A DNA stretch of 64,000 bases from Sphingomonas sp. Leaf32 (lineage in GTDB: Bacteria > Pseudomonadota > Alphaproteobacteria > Sphingomonadales > Sphingomonadaceae), in contig NZ_LMLA01000001.1 of assembly GCF_001421765.1 (NCBI RefSeq), positions 310,001-374,000 of the forward strand. Direction: 5' to 3'. Positions within the stretch are counted from its first letter, which is position 1. Every line of letters starts with the position of its first letter. Below, piece after piece: positions 1-9,330 of the stretch. The position numbers and the translations under genes are program-made. The notes beneath the pieces were generated by a model. That model did no database searches and had not been told where the DNA came from. It worked only from the letters and a program-made list of their open reading frames with translations.

Positions 1-447
1 ACCCGCCGAGCCTATCACCCGCCGGATATAATGACCGGTCGCAAGGGCATCGGCGCCCAGATCGCGGGCAAGGGCGAACAGGTCGGTGAATTTCGGCCCC
101 ATGTTGCACTTCACGCACGGAATCGGCGTGCGCCCGGCCAGATAGGCATCGGCGAAATCGTCGATCACCGTCTCGCGAAAGCTGCTTTCATGGTCGAAGA
201 CATAATGGGCGATGCCCAGCCGATCGCACACCGCCCGTGCATCGCGAATGTCGCGTCCGGCGCAGCACGATCCGGCGCGACCCACCGCCGCGCCGTGATC
301 GTAGAGTTGCAGCGTGACGCCGATCGTCTCCGCACCCGTCGCATGGGCGAGTGCCGCGACCACCGAACTGTCCACCCCGCCCGACATCGCCACCACGATG
401 CGACGCGCGGAAAGGGGGGCATCCAGTTGAAATTCACCAAGGTCCAT
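1..447 (-). CDS. mnmA: tRNA-specific 2-thiouridylase MnmA (N-terminal part, cut by window edge)
   Basis: This is the first 149 codons of the enzyme that thiolates U34 of the tRNAs for Lys, Glu and Gln, using ATP and a persulfide sulfur relay. The N-terminal PP-loop ATP-binding motif reads [11 protein letters not shown]. The catalytic-cysteine context GSCCAGRD follows at about residue 60, and the family motifs IPCVKCN and ATGHY come later. The ATG at 447 precedes a short MDLGEF-type N-terminus, usual for this family. The gene runs off the left edge, so the C-terminal half and second catalytic cysteine cannot be seen. It is transcribed divergently from sciP. Confidence 0.93.
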   Translation of the reverse strand, partial: MDLGEFQLDAPLSARRIVVAMSGGVDSSVVAALAHATGAETIGVTLQLYDHGAAVGRAGSCCAGRDIRDARAVCDRLGIAHYVFDHESSFRETVIDDFADAYLAGRTPIPCVKCNMGPKFTDLFALARDLGADALATGHYIRRVIGSAG

Positions 448-545
448 GGGTCGCCAGATAGGCGCTTCGCCGTCCGGTTGCAAAAATGCGGCTCCATTTA
501 CCGTACCTTCAACAGTGTCGGCGTAACACAGTCTCCTAAGTCCTG

Positions 546-830
546 TTGCTGGAAGAAAATTTGGATCTGAGCTTCGCACGTTTCGACCGTGGTTCCACGG
601 TCACCACCCTGCCGACGGAGCTGGCTGTATTGCTGGCTTCGGCGACCGGGCGGCAGGCGGCAACGCCGACGGCGCGGTTGCAGACCCGACTGGCATGGAA
701 CCGCGCGCCGGTGTCCCTGCTCAATCCGGTCGACGGGGCGTTCAACGGATGGACCGCCGCCTTGCTGCGGGGGTGCGTCGCGCCGGAATACCGGCCTGTC
801 GCGAAGAATTGGCACGATGCGAGCGGATGA
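546..830 (+). CDS. possible small hypothetical protein
   Basis: An open frame of 94 codons lies between divergent mnmA and sciP. It would start at TTG (or CTG at 543); there is no ATG and no clear ribosome binding site. Its third-position GC bias is moderate and its composition is protein-like: [14 protein letters not shown] near the start and a Trp-containing C-terminal half. I do not recognise the family. An overlapping antisense frame is Arg/Gln-rich and looks like a shadow. It could be a real small gene or chance open DNA inside a 480-base divergent promoter region. Confidence 0.3.
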   Translation: MLEENLDLSFARFDRGSTVTTLPTELAVLLASATGRQAATPTARLQTRLAWNRAPVSLLNPVDGAFNGWTAALLRGCVAPEYRPVAKNWHDASG

Positions 831-929
831 AGACGATGTTTACCTAGCCATTTTAGCCGATGTTCAACCGCGTTCGCGTATGACCGCGCAAGAAGGTTTC
901 AGGGGAGCTTCCCCGGCTCGAGGTCCAGT

Positions 930-1232
930 ATGATTGAGAACCACAAGATTCGTCCGGCAAAAGTGATCGGTCCGCTCGGCGAGCCGCTGACGATCGATTC
1001 GCTGCCGCCGCCCGAAACGACCCGCTGGGTCGTGCGCCGCAAGGCGGAAGTGGTCGCGGCGGTCAATGGCGGCCTGTTGAGCGTCGACGACGTCTGTCAG
1101 CGGTACAATCTGTCGGCGGAAGAATTCGCCAGCTGGCAGCGCGCGGTCGACCGATCGGGGATGCCGGGCCTGCGCGTGACGCGAATCCAGCATTACAAAT
1201 CCCTCTACGAGCGCCAGCAGCGCAAATATTGA
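930..1232 (+). CDS. sciP: CtrA inhibitor SciP (DUF1153 family)
   Basis: A 100-residue alphaproteobacterial regulator that binds DNA and the master cell-cycle regulator CtrA, blocking CtrA-dependent transcription (known for the Caulobacter family member). The family core is clear: VIGPLGEPLT, then LPPPETTRWVVRRKAEVV, then GLLSVDDVCQRYNLS, which is a helix-turn-helix-like region, and TRIQHYKSLY near the end. It starts at ATG 930, about 20 bases after a GGGGAG stretch. It is a single gene, divergent from mnmA. Its presence implies a CtrA circuit, consistent with the DivK-like gene at 51.9 kb and the CtrA-type box at 39.06 kb. Confidence 0.9.
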   Translation: MIENHKIRPAKVIGPLGEPLTIDSLPPPETTRWVVRRKAEVVAAVNGGLLSVDDVCQRYNLSAEEFASWQRAVDRSGMPGLRVTRIQHYKSLYERQQRKY

Positions 1233-1341
1233 GACGCGGAGTTAAAACGGAGGCGGAACAAGCCAGTCTTTAAAGAGTCTTTCCCTCAGTACGCCCGGTA
1301 CGAAGGTCACCGGGTTGCAGACTTCAATGGAGGGACGTCTC

Positions 1342-1593
1342 ATGGGTATCATCATCTGGCTGGTCGTTGGTGGTGTGGTTGGCTGGTTGGCCAGCATTGT
1401 CATGCGGACCGATGCGCAGCAGGGCATCATCCTGAATGTCGTCGTCGGCATCGTCGGCGCGGTCATCGCGGGTTTCGTGACGGGCGCGAACATCAATAAC
1501 GGCATCACTGTCATGAGCTTCCTGTATTCGCTGCTGGGCGCGATTGTCCTGCTCGCGATCGTGAACCTCGTGCGTCGCGGTTCGGTGCGCTAA
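1342..1593 (+). CDS. GlsB/YeaQ/YmgE family stress-response membrane protein
   Basis: An 83-residue, very hydrophobic inner-membrane protein of the transglycosylase-associated (GlsB/YeaQ) family, often linked to general stress. Three membrane segments are visible, beginning IIIWLVVGGVVGWLAS, each with Gly-rich packing motifs, and a basic C-terminus ending RRGSVR. An in-frame ATG exists at 1327, but GGAGGG at 1329-1334 sits eight bases before the ATG at 1342, so the later start is chosen. A strong intrinsic terminator follows 28 bases after the stop, so this is a monocistronic unit. Confidence 0.85.
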   Translation: MGIIIWLVVGGVVGWLASIVMRTDAQQGIILNVVVGIVGAVIAGFVTGANINNGITVMSFLYSLLGAIVLLAIVNLVRRGSVR

Positions 1594-1621
1594 AAGCACC
1601 GGCGATCGACACGATCGATAC

Positions 1622-1650
1622 GGGTCGCCCCTGCCGGGGCGGCCCGTTTT
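1622..1650 (+). terminator. intrinsic terminator of the GlsB-type gene
   Basis: A 10-bp stem (1622-1631 with 1636-1645, one G-T pair) with a four-base loop is followed by GTTTT. It lies between the GlsB-type stop and the convergent kinase stop. Confidence 0.8.
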
Positions 1651-1657
1651 GCTGTGG

Positions 1658-3643
1658 TCAGCCGCCGGTCAGTTCGGACAAGGCGGCGCGCATCGACACC
1701 CGCACGCCCGCCGGATCGTAGCAGATCACGCTGTCGCCGGTGCCCGCAAGCCCGAGCCGCAGCAGCTTGGACCCGAATCCCCGCCGCGCCGGCTGGCAGA
1801 CGACCGGTCCGCCGCGTTCCTGCCACGTCATCGCCAACTGGCCATCGGCCACCGCCCAGTCGAGCAGGATAGTGCCCTCCACCGTCGACAGCGCGCCATA
1901 TTTGACCGCGTTGGTCCCCAGTTCGTGGAGGATCAGCGCCATCGCCAACGCCGCGCGCGCGCCCAGCGCCACATCGGGGCCGGTCAGCGCGATGCGATCG
2001 TTGCAGCCGAACACCGCCATCACCTGTCCTATGGTGGTGCGCATATCGGCCCCGACCCAATTCCGCTCGACCAGCACGTCATGCGCCACGCCCAGCGCCT
2101 GCAACCGGCGTTCGAACGCGTCCAGCGGTGCGCGGTCGACCGATCCGCGCAGCGTCTGCGATGCGATCGCCTGTACCATCGACAGCGTATTCTTCAGCCG
2201 ATGGGCCAGTTCCTGGATCAGCAGGCTCTGGCGCGCTTCCGATTCGACCTGCGCCATGCCGACCTCGACCCGGTCGGCTACTTTCCGCAGGAATACGATC
2301 TCTTCGCTGTTCCAGCGGCGCGGCCCGGCGGCGTGGACGATGAACGCCGATACGATCCGCCCGTCGCGGCGCACCGGCACGATGACGAACGCACCGATGT
2401 CGCGGGCCAGCAGGGCATCGGCCCGGGCGGCGGTACGTGCGTCGCCACGGACATCGGCGACCATGACGGCGTCGCCGTTCGCGATGTCGCCCGTCAGATC
2501 GCCGAACCCGTCCAACGGCTGTCGCCCTGCCAGCGAAGCGCCCCCTGCGGCCGTCCAGTCGGACCCGATCTCGATCTGGGTGACGTCCGCGTCGATCCGA
2601 CCAAAACCCGCGCCGGATACGTCAAGCGTCCGTCCGACCAGTTCGGATGCGGCGCGCGCCACATCGGCGACGTCGTGGCAGTCGCGCAGCGCATCGCCCA
2701 GCTGGATCAGCGCCGACTGCCGGCTCTCCGCCGCACGGTCGAGCGTGATGTCGCGCAGGATAGCGCCGAAGCGATCACCATCGATCCGGAAGCAATGCCC
2801 ACGAAACCAGCGCCCGATATTCGGCACATGGTGGATGAAGCCGGTCGGCGCTCCATCCGACAGCATCCGGTGCAGATCGGCCGCCCACTGCCCGGGCGCC
2901 GCGGGATCGAGTTGCCGCCCGGTCAGCGCCAGCATCCGGTCGCGATCGACACCGGACAGCGCGAACCACGCCAGATTGGCGTCGACGAACTGCCAGTCGA
3001 CCACCCGTCCATCGGCATCGCGGATCGCTTCACCCAGCGCAAAGCCGTCGTTGATATTCTCGAACAGCCGCTGCCAGCGCAGTTCGTTGCCGGTCAGCGC
3101 CGCTTCGGTCGCAGCAATGCGATGTAGCGTTTCATCCCGCTCTGCCAGCAACCGCCGCAATTCGAGCGTGGTCACCGCCTGTCGGGCGAGGCGCAGCAGC
3201 ATGTCGCGCTGCGTCACGCTCAACCCGTCGGGCCGCGCGACGACATCGATGACGCACAAGGTGCCGACCGGAACGCCATCGGCGATACGCAGCGGGACGC
3301 CGGCGTAGAAGCGTATCTGTGGATCGCCGACCACGATCCCGCTGTTGCAGGTACGGGGATCAACCGAAAGGTCGGGGATGACGAGGATGTCGTCGACATC
3401 CAGCGCGTGGGTGCAGATCGCATCGTCCAGCGACGTGCCGCACAGATCGGTACCGACCGTCGCCACGAACCATTGCCGGTCCGCCGCCAGCAGGGTAACC
3501 AACGCCACCGGCGCTTCGCAGATTTCGGCGGCCAGTCGGGCAAGGTCTTCCTGCGCGCCATCGCCGATCGCCTCGATCAGCCGATAGTCGCGGATCGCGG
3601 CAAATCGCCGGTTCGATCCGGTCGTATCGATCGTCGCCCCCAT
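1658..3643 (-). CDS. GAF-PAS-GAF HWE-family sensor histidine kinase
   Basis: A 661-residue soluble sensor kinase with no membrane segments. Order of domains: an N-terminal GAF (about residues 25-165, with ADRQWFVA and CTHALD as in phytochrome-like GAFs), a PAS domain (about 195-310), a second GAF (about 320-480), then an HWE/HisKA_2 transmitter. The phospho-acceptor box reads ELAHRLKNTLSMVQAIA, the N-box HELGTNAVKYGAL, and the HWE signature W-x-E is in TWQERGGP. The ATG at 3643 is preceded by AGGA and is preferred over an upstream in-frame ATG at 3697. HWE kinases often feed the PhyR/EcfG general stress response, but no phyR, nepR or ecfG lies nearby, so the partner is unknown. Confidence 0.88.
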   Translation of the reverse strand: MGATIDTTGSNRRFAAIRDYRLIEAIGDGAQEDLARLAAEICEAPVALVTLLAADRQWFVATVGTDLCGTSLDDAICTHALDVDDILVIPDLSVDPRTCNSGIVVGDPQIRFYAGVPLRIADGVPVGTLCVIDVVARPDGLSVTQRDMLLRLARQAVTTLELRRLLAERDETLHRIAATEAALTGNELRWQRLFENINDGFALGEAIRDADGRVVDWQFVDANLAWFALSGVDRDRMLALTGRQLDPAAPGQWAADLHRMLSDGAPTGFIHHVPNIGRWFRGHCFRIDGDRFGAILRDITLDRAAESRQSALIQLGDALRDCHDVADVARAASELVGRTLDVSGAGFGRIDADVTQIEIGSDWTAAGGASLAGRQPLDGFGDLTGDIANGDAVMVADVRGDARTAARADALLARDIGAFVIVPVRRDGRIVSAFIVHAAGPRRWNSEEIVFLRKVADRVEVGMAQVESEARQSLLIQELAHRLKNTLSMVQAIASQTLRGSVDRAPLDAFERRLQALGVAHDVLVERNWVGADMRTTIGQVMAVFGCNDRIALTGPDVALGARAALAMALILHELGTNAVKYGALSTVEGTILLDWAVADGQLAMTWQERGGPVVCQPARRGFGSKLLRLGLAGTGDSVICYDPAGVRVSMRAALSELTGG

Positions 3644-3750
3644 GTTCGTCCTGCCCCTATGGCCATGATCCGGATAGCAATTCGCCGTCCATGGCACAAG
3701 GGCCGCGCCAGTGTTGGCATGGCCCTTGCAAACTCATCCCGCCAACCGCG

Positions 3751-4293
3751 TCAGGTGGATTCGGCAGCGCGGCTGCGCGCGGCGAAGCTCTTCCGCAGCT
3801 TTTGCAGCTTGGGCGGGATCACCGCCATGCAATAGGGGTTACGCTGCCCTTCGCCGTCCCAATATTCCTGGTGATAGTCTTCGGCCGGATACCAAGTGGT
3901 CAGCGGTTCGATGGTCGTGACGATCTTGCCGCGCCCTTCGCCCGCACGTTCGATTCCCGCACGGGCCGCCGCTTCCTGTTCGGGCGAATGCGGGAAGATC
4001 GCCGAGCGATACTGGGTACCGACATCGTTGCCCTGGCGGTTCAGCTGCGTCGGATCATGCGTGGCGAAGAAGATGTCGAGCATTTCGTCATAGCCGATGA
4101 CGGCCGGGTCGTAGGTGACGCGGATCGCCTCGGCATGGCCGGTATCGCCGCCGCAGACCTGCTTGTAGGTCGGATGCTCGACCGTGCCGCCGATATAGCC
4201 ACTTTCGACCTGTTCGACGCCGATCACGTCGCGAAACACCGCCTCGGTGCACCAGAAACATCCGCCGGCGAAGGTCGCCTGTTCGGTAGCCAT
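3751..4293 (-). CDS. msrA: peptide-methionine (S)-S-oxide reductase MsrA
   Basis: A 180-residue repair enzyme that reduces methionine-S-sulfoxide in proteins using thioredoxin. The active-site motif [11 protein letters not shown] is at residues 10-20, followed by the family signatures [19 protein letters not shown] and the [11 protein letters not shown] segment. Near the C-terminus is EDYHQEYW. The ATG at 4293 follows AGGAGA at good spacing; an upstream in-frame start would add an unrelated tail. Monocistronic and divergent from galE. Confidence 0.95.
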   Translation of the reverse strand: MATEQATFAGGCFWCTEAVFRDVIGVEQVESGYIGGTVEHPTYKQVCGGDTGHAEAIRVTYDPAVIGYDEMLDIFFATHDPTQLNRQGNDVGTQYRSAIFPHSPEQEAAARAGIERAGEGRGKIVTTIEPLTTWYPAEDYHQEYWDGEGQRNPYCMAVIPPKLQKLRKSFAARSRAAEST

Positions 4294-4357
4294 TGCACAA
4301 TCTCCTCTGGTCGAAGAGATAGGCGCGCAAGACGACGGTGCAATCGGGGGTACGGTA

Positions 4358-5353
4358 ATGGGCAAGGTTCTGGTCACGGGCGGCGCGGGCTATATCGGCA
4401 GCCATGCGGTGCTGGCGCTGCTCGATGCGGGCCATGACGTGGTGGTGGTCGACAATCTGGTCACCGGGTTCGACTGGGCGGTCGATCCCCGCGCGGCGCT
4501 GGTCGTGGCCGACATCAGCGACGACGTGGCGGTGCGCGCGGCGATGCGCGAGCATGACGTGCACGCGATCCTGCACTTCGCCGGATCGGTCGTGGTGCCC
4601 GAATCCGTCGAGAACCCGCTCAAATATTACCGCAACAACACCGCCGCCTCGCGCAGCCTGATCGAGAGCGCGGTGGCCGAAGGGGTGAAGCACTTCATCT
4701 TTTCCTCGACCGCCGCGACCTATGGCATTCCCGAGGTCGTGCCGGTGCGGGAGGACAGCCCGAAACAGCCGATCAATCCCTACGGCATGTCGAAGCTGAT
4801 GACCGAGATCATGCTGGCCGATGTCGCCGCCGCGCATCCGATCAACTATGCCGCGCTGCGCTATTTCAACGTCGCCGGTGCCGATCCGCAGGGGCGCACC
4901 GGCCAGTCGACGGCGGGCGCCACCCATCTCATCAAGGTCGCGGTCGAGGCGGCGACCGGCAAGCGCGCCCATGTCGGCGTCTATGGCACCGACTTCGCGA
5001 CGCCGGACGGGACCGGCGTACGCGACTATATCCATGTCAGCGACCTGGCCGATGCGCATGTCCATGCGCTGAACCTGCTGATGGCGGAGCCGACGAAGAG
5101 CCACACGATGAATGCCGGCTATGGTCGCGGCTATTCGGTGCTGGAGGTGCTCGATGCAGTCGATCGCGCGACCAACCAGACCATCCAGCGCAAGCTGGAA
5201 GGACGCCGCGCCGGCGATCCCGATGCGCTGGTCGCCGACAACAGCACCATCCTCGCCACGCTGCCATGGCGGCCGCAACATGCCGATCTCGACAAGATCG
5301 TGCGCGACGCACTGGGGTGGGAGCGCAAGCTGGCCGAACGCAGCGCGGGCTGA
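4358..5353 (+). CDS. galE: UDP-glucose 4-epimerase GalE
   Basis: A 331-residue short-chain dehydrogenase-like epimerase interconverting UDP-glucose and UDP-galactose, supplying sugars for surface polysaccharide. It has the N-terminal NAD motif [11 protein letters not shown], the catalytic SSTAATYG and YGMSK (Tyr-x-x-x-Lys), and the substrate-region [10 protein letters not shown] and [17 protein letters not shown]. The ATG at 4358 follows a purine-rich GGGGG stretch. Length matches the family. It converges on ligD with a ten-base gap. Confidence 0.94.
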   Translation: MGKVLVTGGAGYIGSHAVLALLDAGHDVVVVDNLVTGFDWAVDPRAALVVADISDDVAVRAAMREHDVHAILHFAGSVVVPESVENPLKYYRNNTAASRSLIESAVAEGVKHFIFSSTAATYGIPEVVPVREDSPKQPINPYGMSKLMTEIMLADVAAAHPINYAALRYFNVAGADPQGRTGQSTAGATHLIKVAVEAATGKRAHVGVYGTDFATPDGTGVRDYIHVSDLADAHVHALNLLMAEPTKSHTMNAGYGRGYSVLEVLDAVDRATNQTIQRKLEGRRAGDPDALVADNSTILATLPWRPQHADLDKIVRDALGWERKLAERSAG

Positions 5354-5363
5354 CGGTACGGCC

Positions 5364-7766
5364 CTACCGGTCCGGCAAGACCTGATCGGCGATGCCCCAG
5401 CCGGCCAGCAGCCGGCTGTCGGCGCGTTCCAGCAGGTCGTCGGCATCGCGAATCGTCCAGCGTGCCGGGGTGTCGATCGCGTCCAGTTCGCGCCATGCGA
5501 CCGGGGCCGCCACCGGCGCCCCGGGCCGGGCGCGCGCCGAATAGGGCAGGACGGCGGTGCTGCCGCGCTGGTTGCGCAGCCAGTCGATGAAGATGCGGCC
5601 CTTCCGCTTCGCCTTGGCCATCGTCGCGGTGAACCGGTCGGGTTCCGCCTGGGCCAGCGCGCGGGCGAAGCGGTCGGCGAAATCCTTGACCACCGGCCAG
5701 CCGGCATCGGGCGTCAGCGGTACGACGACATGCACTCCCTTGCCCCCCGACAGCATCGCGAAGCTGGCAAGGCCAAGGTCGGCCAGATGACGGCTGAGGT
5801 CATGCGCCGCGCGCTTCACATCGGCGAAATCCAGCCCCTCGTCGGGATCGAGGTCGAAGACCATCCGGTCGGGTTTCTCGACATCGACGATACCCGATCC
5901 CCAGCCGTGGAACTCGATCGTCCCCATCTGCACACAGGACAGCAGCCCGGCGGCGTCGCGGACATAGAGATAGGGTTCGCGCTTGCCGTCCTTCGCGGCG
6001 ATGTCGATCGCATGGACCGCGTCGCCGAAGCTGCCAGCGTCGTGTTTCTGGAAGAAACACGCCTTGCCCCGCCCCTGCGGACAGCGCACCAGGCTGAGCG
6101 GCCGGTCGGCGGCGGTGCGCAGCAACAAGGATGCGACGCGTTCGACATAGGCGGCAAGATCGCCCTTGGTCAGCCGGTCGCCGGGAAAGATCACCCGATC
6201 GGCGCTGGTGATGCGAACCGCGGGCGTCGCATCGGCCGCGACCGGCATTTCGCGCACGACATCGCTCGCCGCCTTGTCGCCGCGCAGGCCGACAAAGCTC
6301 GCATGGCGCACCATCCCGTCGCCGGTGAATTCGGCGAAGGCGACCTCCGCCACCAGCTTGGGCGTTACCCATTTCGCGCCCCGGCGTAGCGCGGCGGGCA
6401 GCTCGACCGGCGGCGTCTTGCGCGCCAGCGGGGCCAGCGCCGCCTCTATTTCGGACATCCCAGCCGCATCGAAGCCGGTGCCGACCTTCCCGACATAACG
6501 CAAGCCATCCTTGCCCTGCACCCCCAGCAGCAGCGACCTGAACGGCCGTCCCTTGGCCGCGCTCGGCAGCCAGCCGAGGATGACGAACTCCTGCCGATGG
6601 ATACATTTGACCTTCAGCCAGCCGCGCGAACGGGTGCCGCGATAGGGCGCATCAGCGCGCTTCGACACGATCCCCTCATACCCTTCCGTACACATCGCCG
6701 CGAACAGCCGCTCGCCCGATCCGGTGACATGCTCCGAATAGGCAATGCGCGGATCGGCATCGGCCAGAACCGCGCGCAGCCGGTCCTTGCGCCGCACCAG
6801 CGGTTCCTCACGCCGGTCGCCATCGGCGTCGTGGAGAAGGTCGAAGGCGAAGCAGCGCATCTCGCCGCCCTCCTTGATCGCGGCCTGCAATGTCGAGAAA
6901 TCGGGTTTGCCGTTCTTCAGCGCCACGACCTCGCCATCGATCAGCAGGCCGCCCGGCAGGTTCTGAGCGGCCTCGGCTATGCCCGGAAACTTCCCGGTCC
7001 AGTCCAGCCCGGTGCGGGTATAGAGCCGGGGACCGCCGCCGCCGGTCGCGATCAGGATGCGATAGCCGTCATATTTGACCTCATGCAGCCAGTCGCTGCC
7101 CGTCGGCACCGCATCGACCAGCGTCGCGAGTTGCGGTGCGACGAAGGCGGGACGCTTCGCCTTGGTTACGGGCTTGCGGCGGGGGCGCTTGCCCGCCGCG
7201 ATCTCCTCCATCGTCCGCCCCGTCGTCACGCTGGTCAGCATCGTCGCGGTCAGCGTGTCGGTGCCGCCCGCTTGCGCGTCGGCGACCTTGCGCAACAACC
7301 AGTTTTCGCGCTTCTCCCTGGCCCTAGGTTTCAGCCGGACCAGCAGCCATTCACCACGCATCCGCTGCCCCGCCAGCACGAAATGGAGATGACCCTTGTC
7401 CAGATCCTTCGCCGACTTTCCCGCGACCGGCGACCATGTCCCCTCATCCCACAGCATCACCGTGCCGCCGCCATATTCTCCCGCCGGGATCACGCCCTCG
7501 AACCCGGCATAGTCGAGCGGGTGATCCTCGGTCCGCACCGCCAGCCGCTTCTGATCGGGATCGAGGCTGGGACCGCGCGTTACCGCCCAGCTTTTGAGCA
7601 CCCCGTCTACCTCCAGCCGGAAATCATAATGCAGGCGGGTCGCGTCATGCTTCTGTACCACGAAGCGATTGCCCTGCCCCTTCGCCAGCGTCCCCGCCGG
7701 TTCGGCGGTCCGCGCGAAGTCGCGCTTGGCGTTGTAGGTCGCGAGGCGGTCGGACTTGCGCGCCAT
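5364..7766 (-). CDS. ligD: multifunctional non-homologous end-joining DNA ligase LigD
   Basis: An 800-residue enzyme of bacterial end joining with three catalytic modules in the order phosphoesterase, ligase, polymerase, as in Pseudomonas LigD. The 3'-phosphoesterase domain (about 1-170) carries KHDATRLHYDFRLE and EGVIPAGEYGGGTV. The ATP-dependent ligase domain (about 205-510) has the nucleotidyl-lysine motif EVKYDGYR, with Lys near residue 231. The polymerase/primase domain (about 520-800) has the acidic metal site VFDLDPDEG. It starts one base after the ku stop codon, so both are co-transcribed. Nothing appears truncated. Confidence 0.95.
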   Translation of the reverse strand: MARKSDRLATYNAKRDFARTAEPAGTLAKGQGNRFVVQKHDATRLHYDFRLEVDGVLKSWAVTRGPSLDPDQKRLAVRTEDHPLDYAGFEGVIPAGEYGGGTVMLWDEGTWSPVAGKSAKDLDKGHLHFVLAGQRMRGEWLLVRLKPRAREKRENWLLRKVADAQAGGTDTLTATMLTSVTTGRTMEEIAAGKRPRRKPVTKAKRPAFVAPQLATLVDAVPTGSDWLHEVKYDGYRILIATGGGGPRLYTRTGLDWTGKFPGIAEAAQNLPGGLLIDGEVVALKNGKPDFSTLQAAIKEGGEMRCFAFDLLHDADGDRREEPLVRRKDRLRAVLADADPRIAYSEHVTGSGERLFAAMCTEGYEGIVSKRADAPYRGTRSRGWLKVKCIHRQEFVILGWLPSAAKGRPFRSLLLGVQGKDGLRYVGKVGTGFDAAGMSEIEAALAPLARKTPPVELPAALRRGAKWVTPKLVAEVAFAEFTGDGMVRHASFVGLRGDKAASDVVREMPVAADATPAVRITSADRVIFPGDRLTKGDLAAYVERVASLLLRTAADRPLSLVRCPQGRGKACFFQKHDAGSFGDAVHAIDIAAKDGKREPYLYVRDAAGLLSCVQMGTIEFHGWGSGIVDVEKPDRMVFDLDPDEGLDFADVKRAAHDLSRHLADLGLASFAMLSGGKGVHVVVPLTPDAGWPVVKDFADRFARALAQAEPDRFTATMAKAKRKGRIFIDWLRNQRGSTAVLPYSARARPGAPVAAPVAWRELDAIDTPARWTIRDADDLLERADSRLLAGWGIADQVLPDR

Positions 7767-7767
7767 G

Positions 7768-8637
7768 TCAGGCGCGCTTGGCGGCCGGGGTCTTCTTCGC
7801 CGGCGCGCGCTTCTTCGCGGCAGGTTTCTTCGGCGCAGCCTTTGCCGCCGGCTTTTCCAGCGATTTCTTGAGCGCCGCCATCAGGTCGACGACATTACCG
7901 CCGCTCGGCCGTTCGTCGTCGGCAGCGGTATCGACGATCTTGCGTCCCTTCGCCTTGGCCTTGCGCTCGATCAGGTCCTTCAGCGCATCGACATAGCGGT
8001 CGTGAAACTCCTTGGGGTCGAACGCCGCGGTCTTCTTTGCGATCAGCGTCTCGGCCAGGTCGAGCAGATCGGCATCGGGCTTCGTATCGGGAATATCGCG
8101 GAAATAGGCCTGCGCCCGGTTGACCTCATCAGCATAGCGCAAGGTTTCGAGCACCAGCCCGCGTCCGCAGGGTTTCAGGCTGACGACAACTTCCCGGCCG
8201 CGCAGCGCAAGCTGCCCCAGGCCGACCTTCTTCGTCCGCTTCAACGCCTCGCGCAGCACGACGAACGCCTCCTCGGCCAGATCGTCGGCGGGCACCACGA
8301 AATAGGGCTTTTCGTAATAGATCACGTCGATCTCATGCGCATCGACGAATTGGGTCAGCTCCAACGTCTTTTTCGACTCCAGCTTGACGGCATCGATCTC
8401 GTCCTGGTCGAGCAGGACATATTCGCCCTTTTCGAGTTGGTAGCCCTTCATGATCTCGTCCGGATCGACCGGACCGATCCCGGTCACCGATTTCTCATAA
8501 TGGATCGGCTTGCCGCTGGGTTCGTGGATCTGGCGAAAGCTGACACTGGCGCCCGATTTGGTCGCGCTGTAGATTTCAACCGGGATCGAAACGAGGGCGA
8601 GGCGAATCTGCCCCTGCCAAGTTGCCCGTGCCGCCAT
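7768..8637 (-). CDS. ku: non-homologous end-joining protein Ku
   Basis: A 289-residue homodimeric DNA-end-binding protein that recruits LigD to double-strand breaks. It begins with the typical bacterial Ku N-terminus WQGQIRLALVSIPVEIYSAT and contains GYQLEKGEYVLLDQDEID and the bridge-region motif GRGLVLETLRYADEV. The last 25 residues are a Lys/Ala/Pro-rich tail (KKPAAKKRAPAKKTP), usual in soil Ku proteins and thought to hold DNA. It is the first gene of the ku-ligD operon. The 117 bases between it and pdxH must hold divergent promoters. Confidence 0.95.
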   Translation of the reverse strand: MAARATWQGQIRLALVSIPVEIYSATKSGASVSFRQIHEPSGKPIHYEKSVTGIGPVDPDEIMKGYQLEKGEYVLLDQDEIDAVKLESKKTLELTQFVDAHEIDVIYYEKPYFVVPADDLAEEAFVVLREALKRTKKVGLGQLALRGREVVVSLKPCGRGLVLETLRYADEVNRAQAYFRDIPDTKPDADLLDLAETLIAKKTAAFDPKEFHDRYVDALKDLIERKAKAKGRKIVDTAADDERPSGGNVVDLMAALKKSLEKPAAKAAPKKPAAKKRAPAKKTPAAKRA

Positions 8638-8754
8638 ACCGCCTGCCCCCGAAATCGTTGCTCAACCGATTCAATTCGCAGGGGAAAGAGTCGTTCCCAC
8701 TCCTGCCTTTCGGGTCGGGGTGAAATCGGCTGCGAAAGGGCGTATGGGCGGCAC

Positions 8755-9330
8755 ATGACCGATCCCTTCGACCTGTTCGACCAGTGGTTCGCCGAGGCGC
8801 AGACGAGCGAACCGAACGACCCCAATGCGATGGCGCTCGCCACCGCCGATGCGGCCGGGCGGCCATCGGTGCGGATGGTGTTGCTGAAGGGGCATGGCCG
8901 CGACGGGTTCGTGTTCTACACCAATCGCGAAGGGCGCAAGGCCGCCGATCTGGCGGCCAATCCGCACGCCGCGCTGCTGTTCCACTGGAAATCGCTGCGC
9001 CGGCAGATCCGGATCGAGGGGCCGGTGACGTTGGCCTTCGACGCCGAATCCGACGCCTATTTCGCGTCGCGCGGGCGTGATTCGCAGCTGGGGGCATGGG
9101 CATCGGACCAATCGCGCCCGCTCGATACCCGCGAAACCTTCGAAGCGCGCTTCGCCGAGGTGCAGGCGCGGTTCGAGGGGCAGGACGTGCCGCGCCCGCC
9201 TTTCTGGGGCGGGTACCGGGTGACGCCCCGGACCATCGAGTTCTGGCAGGACCGGGCGCACCGGCTGCACGAACGCCGCGTCTTTACCGCCACCGAGGGC
9301 GGCTGGAGCGAAGGATTGCTGTTCCCGTGA
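8755..9330 (+). CDS. pdxH: pyridoxamine 5'-phosphate oxidase PdxH
   Basis: A 191-residue FMN enzyme that makes pyridoxal 5'-phosphate from the pyridoxine or pyridoxamine phosphate. Recognisable parts are RMVLLKGHGRDGFVFYTN, the FMN/phosphate-binding HWKSLRRQIRIEG, SRGRDSQLGAWASDQSRPL, and the C-terminal PPFWGGYRV with IEFWQDRAHRLHERR. The length fits the shorter alphaproteobacterial form. Its stop overlaps the GTG start of the CDF transporter, making a three-gene operon with the PhzF gene. Confidence 0.95.
   Translation: MTDPFDLFDQWFAEAQTSEPNDPNAMALATADAAGRPSVRMVLLKGHGRDGFVFYTNREGRKAADLAANPHAALLFHWKSLRRQIRIEGPVTLAFDAESDAYFASRGRDSQLGAWASDQSRPLDTRETFEARFAEVQARFEGQDVPRPPFWGGYRVTPRTIEFWQDRAHRLHERRVFTATEGGWSEGLLFP

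Noticed and set aside
840..900. CtrA-like site upstream of sciP
   Set aside because: The best stretch (TTAC-N7-TTTT near 841) matches too few consensus bases.
1649..3127. Long plus-strand open frames opposite the HWE kinase
   Set aside because: Arg/Pro/Gln-rich translation without any family motif; it is the antisense shadow of a clearly conserved kinase in high-GC DNA.
4088..5707. A 539-codon minus-strand frame across msrA, galE and ligD ends
   Set aside because: It covers parts of three real genes in other frames and has no recognisable domain.
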